From Candidatus Fimadaptatus faecigallinarum (GTDB taxonomy: Bacteria; Bacillota; Clostridia; Christensenellales; Aristaeellaceae), in contig DVNK01000005.1 of NCBI GenBank assembly GCA_018714445.1, positions 80,196-144,195 of the forward strand: a stretch of 64,000 nucleotides of DNA, in the 5' to 3' direction. The notes under the pieces are model-generated. The model ran no database searches. It saw nothing but the letters and a program-made list of their open reading frames with translations, and was not told the origin of the DNA. Both the position numbers and the translations under genes were made by a program. Shown here one piece after another: positions 63,943-64,000 of the stretch (its first letter is position 1; every line of letters begins with the position of its first letter).

Positions 63943-64000
63943 GACACGCCTCTTAACCGCCCATTGGGCCGAATCTATCAGCCGCGCGCGCCGCAGCAGC

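Overview
The window looks like a chromosome segment of a GC-rich, spore-forming, anaerobic Firmicute (Clostridia-like). The reasons are the gene orders rho-rpmE-DUF1385-prmC-prfA and darA-holB-ricT, a spoVAA/spoVAB pair, two SpoIID-type proteins, rubrerythrin and a 2[4Fe-4S] ferredoxin, strong AGGAGG-type ribosome binding sites, and textbook sigma-A promoters with 17-base spacers. No rRNA, tRNA, CRISPR array, phage or insertion sequence was found. Isoleucine is very often encoded by ATA although the DNA is GC-rich.

Layout: 1-10.1 kb is a minus-strand housekeeping block: Rho with a giant disordered insert, L31, a DUF1385 membrane protein, PrmC, RF1, a HAD phosphatase, a thioredoxin-like lipoprotein, and a TRM11-like methyltransferase upstream. 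10.4-18.4 kb holds a repeat-filled protein of unknown function, an acetyltransferase, a large SpoIID/SH3 exported protein and a ferredoxin. 18.6-24.5 kb holds ricT-holB-darA, an RNA ligase/phosphodiesterase coupled to an acetyltransferase-esterase fusion, and a TM2 protein. That last gene diverges from a GntR-ABC transporter operon (24.7-26.6 kb), whose permease tail has been tandemly duplicated.

26.9-35.9 kb is a carbohydrate region: a MocA-type dehydrogenase with a sugar epimerase, a GH127 arabinofuranosidase with a transglutaminase-like protein, a NagD-like phosphatase, a GH43-like hydrolase and a second MocA dehydrogenase. 36-45 kb holds an acetyltransferase behind an attenuator-like leader, a glycosyltransferase, an Rrf2 Fe-S regulator divergent from a peptidase-methyltransferase pair, a URO-D-like gene, and a MATE exporter. 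45-53.5 kb holds a PocR-AraC regulator divergent from a second URO-D-like gene, a sulfatase, and an AraC-ROK-SIS operon divergent from a second GH127. 53.6-64 kb holds an 11-copy intergenic tandem repeat, a small membrane protein with spoVAA-spoVAB, a second SpoIID protein with a UPF0340 gene, a CtpE-like calcium P-type ATPase, rubrerythrin, and an ECF sigma factor with an RsgI-like anti-sigma factor.

The most distinctive traits are low-complexity repeat expansions in several unrelated proteins (Rho, RicT, the 10.4 kb protein, the anti-sigma factor), structured intergenic repeats at several sites, and a terminator placed directly before an acetyltransferase start inside an overlapping 32-codon reading frame.
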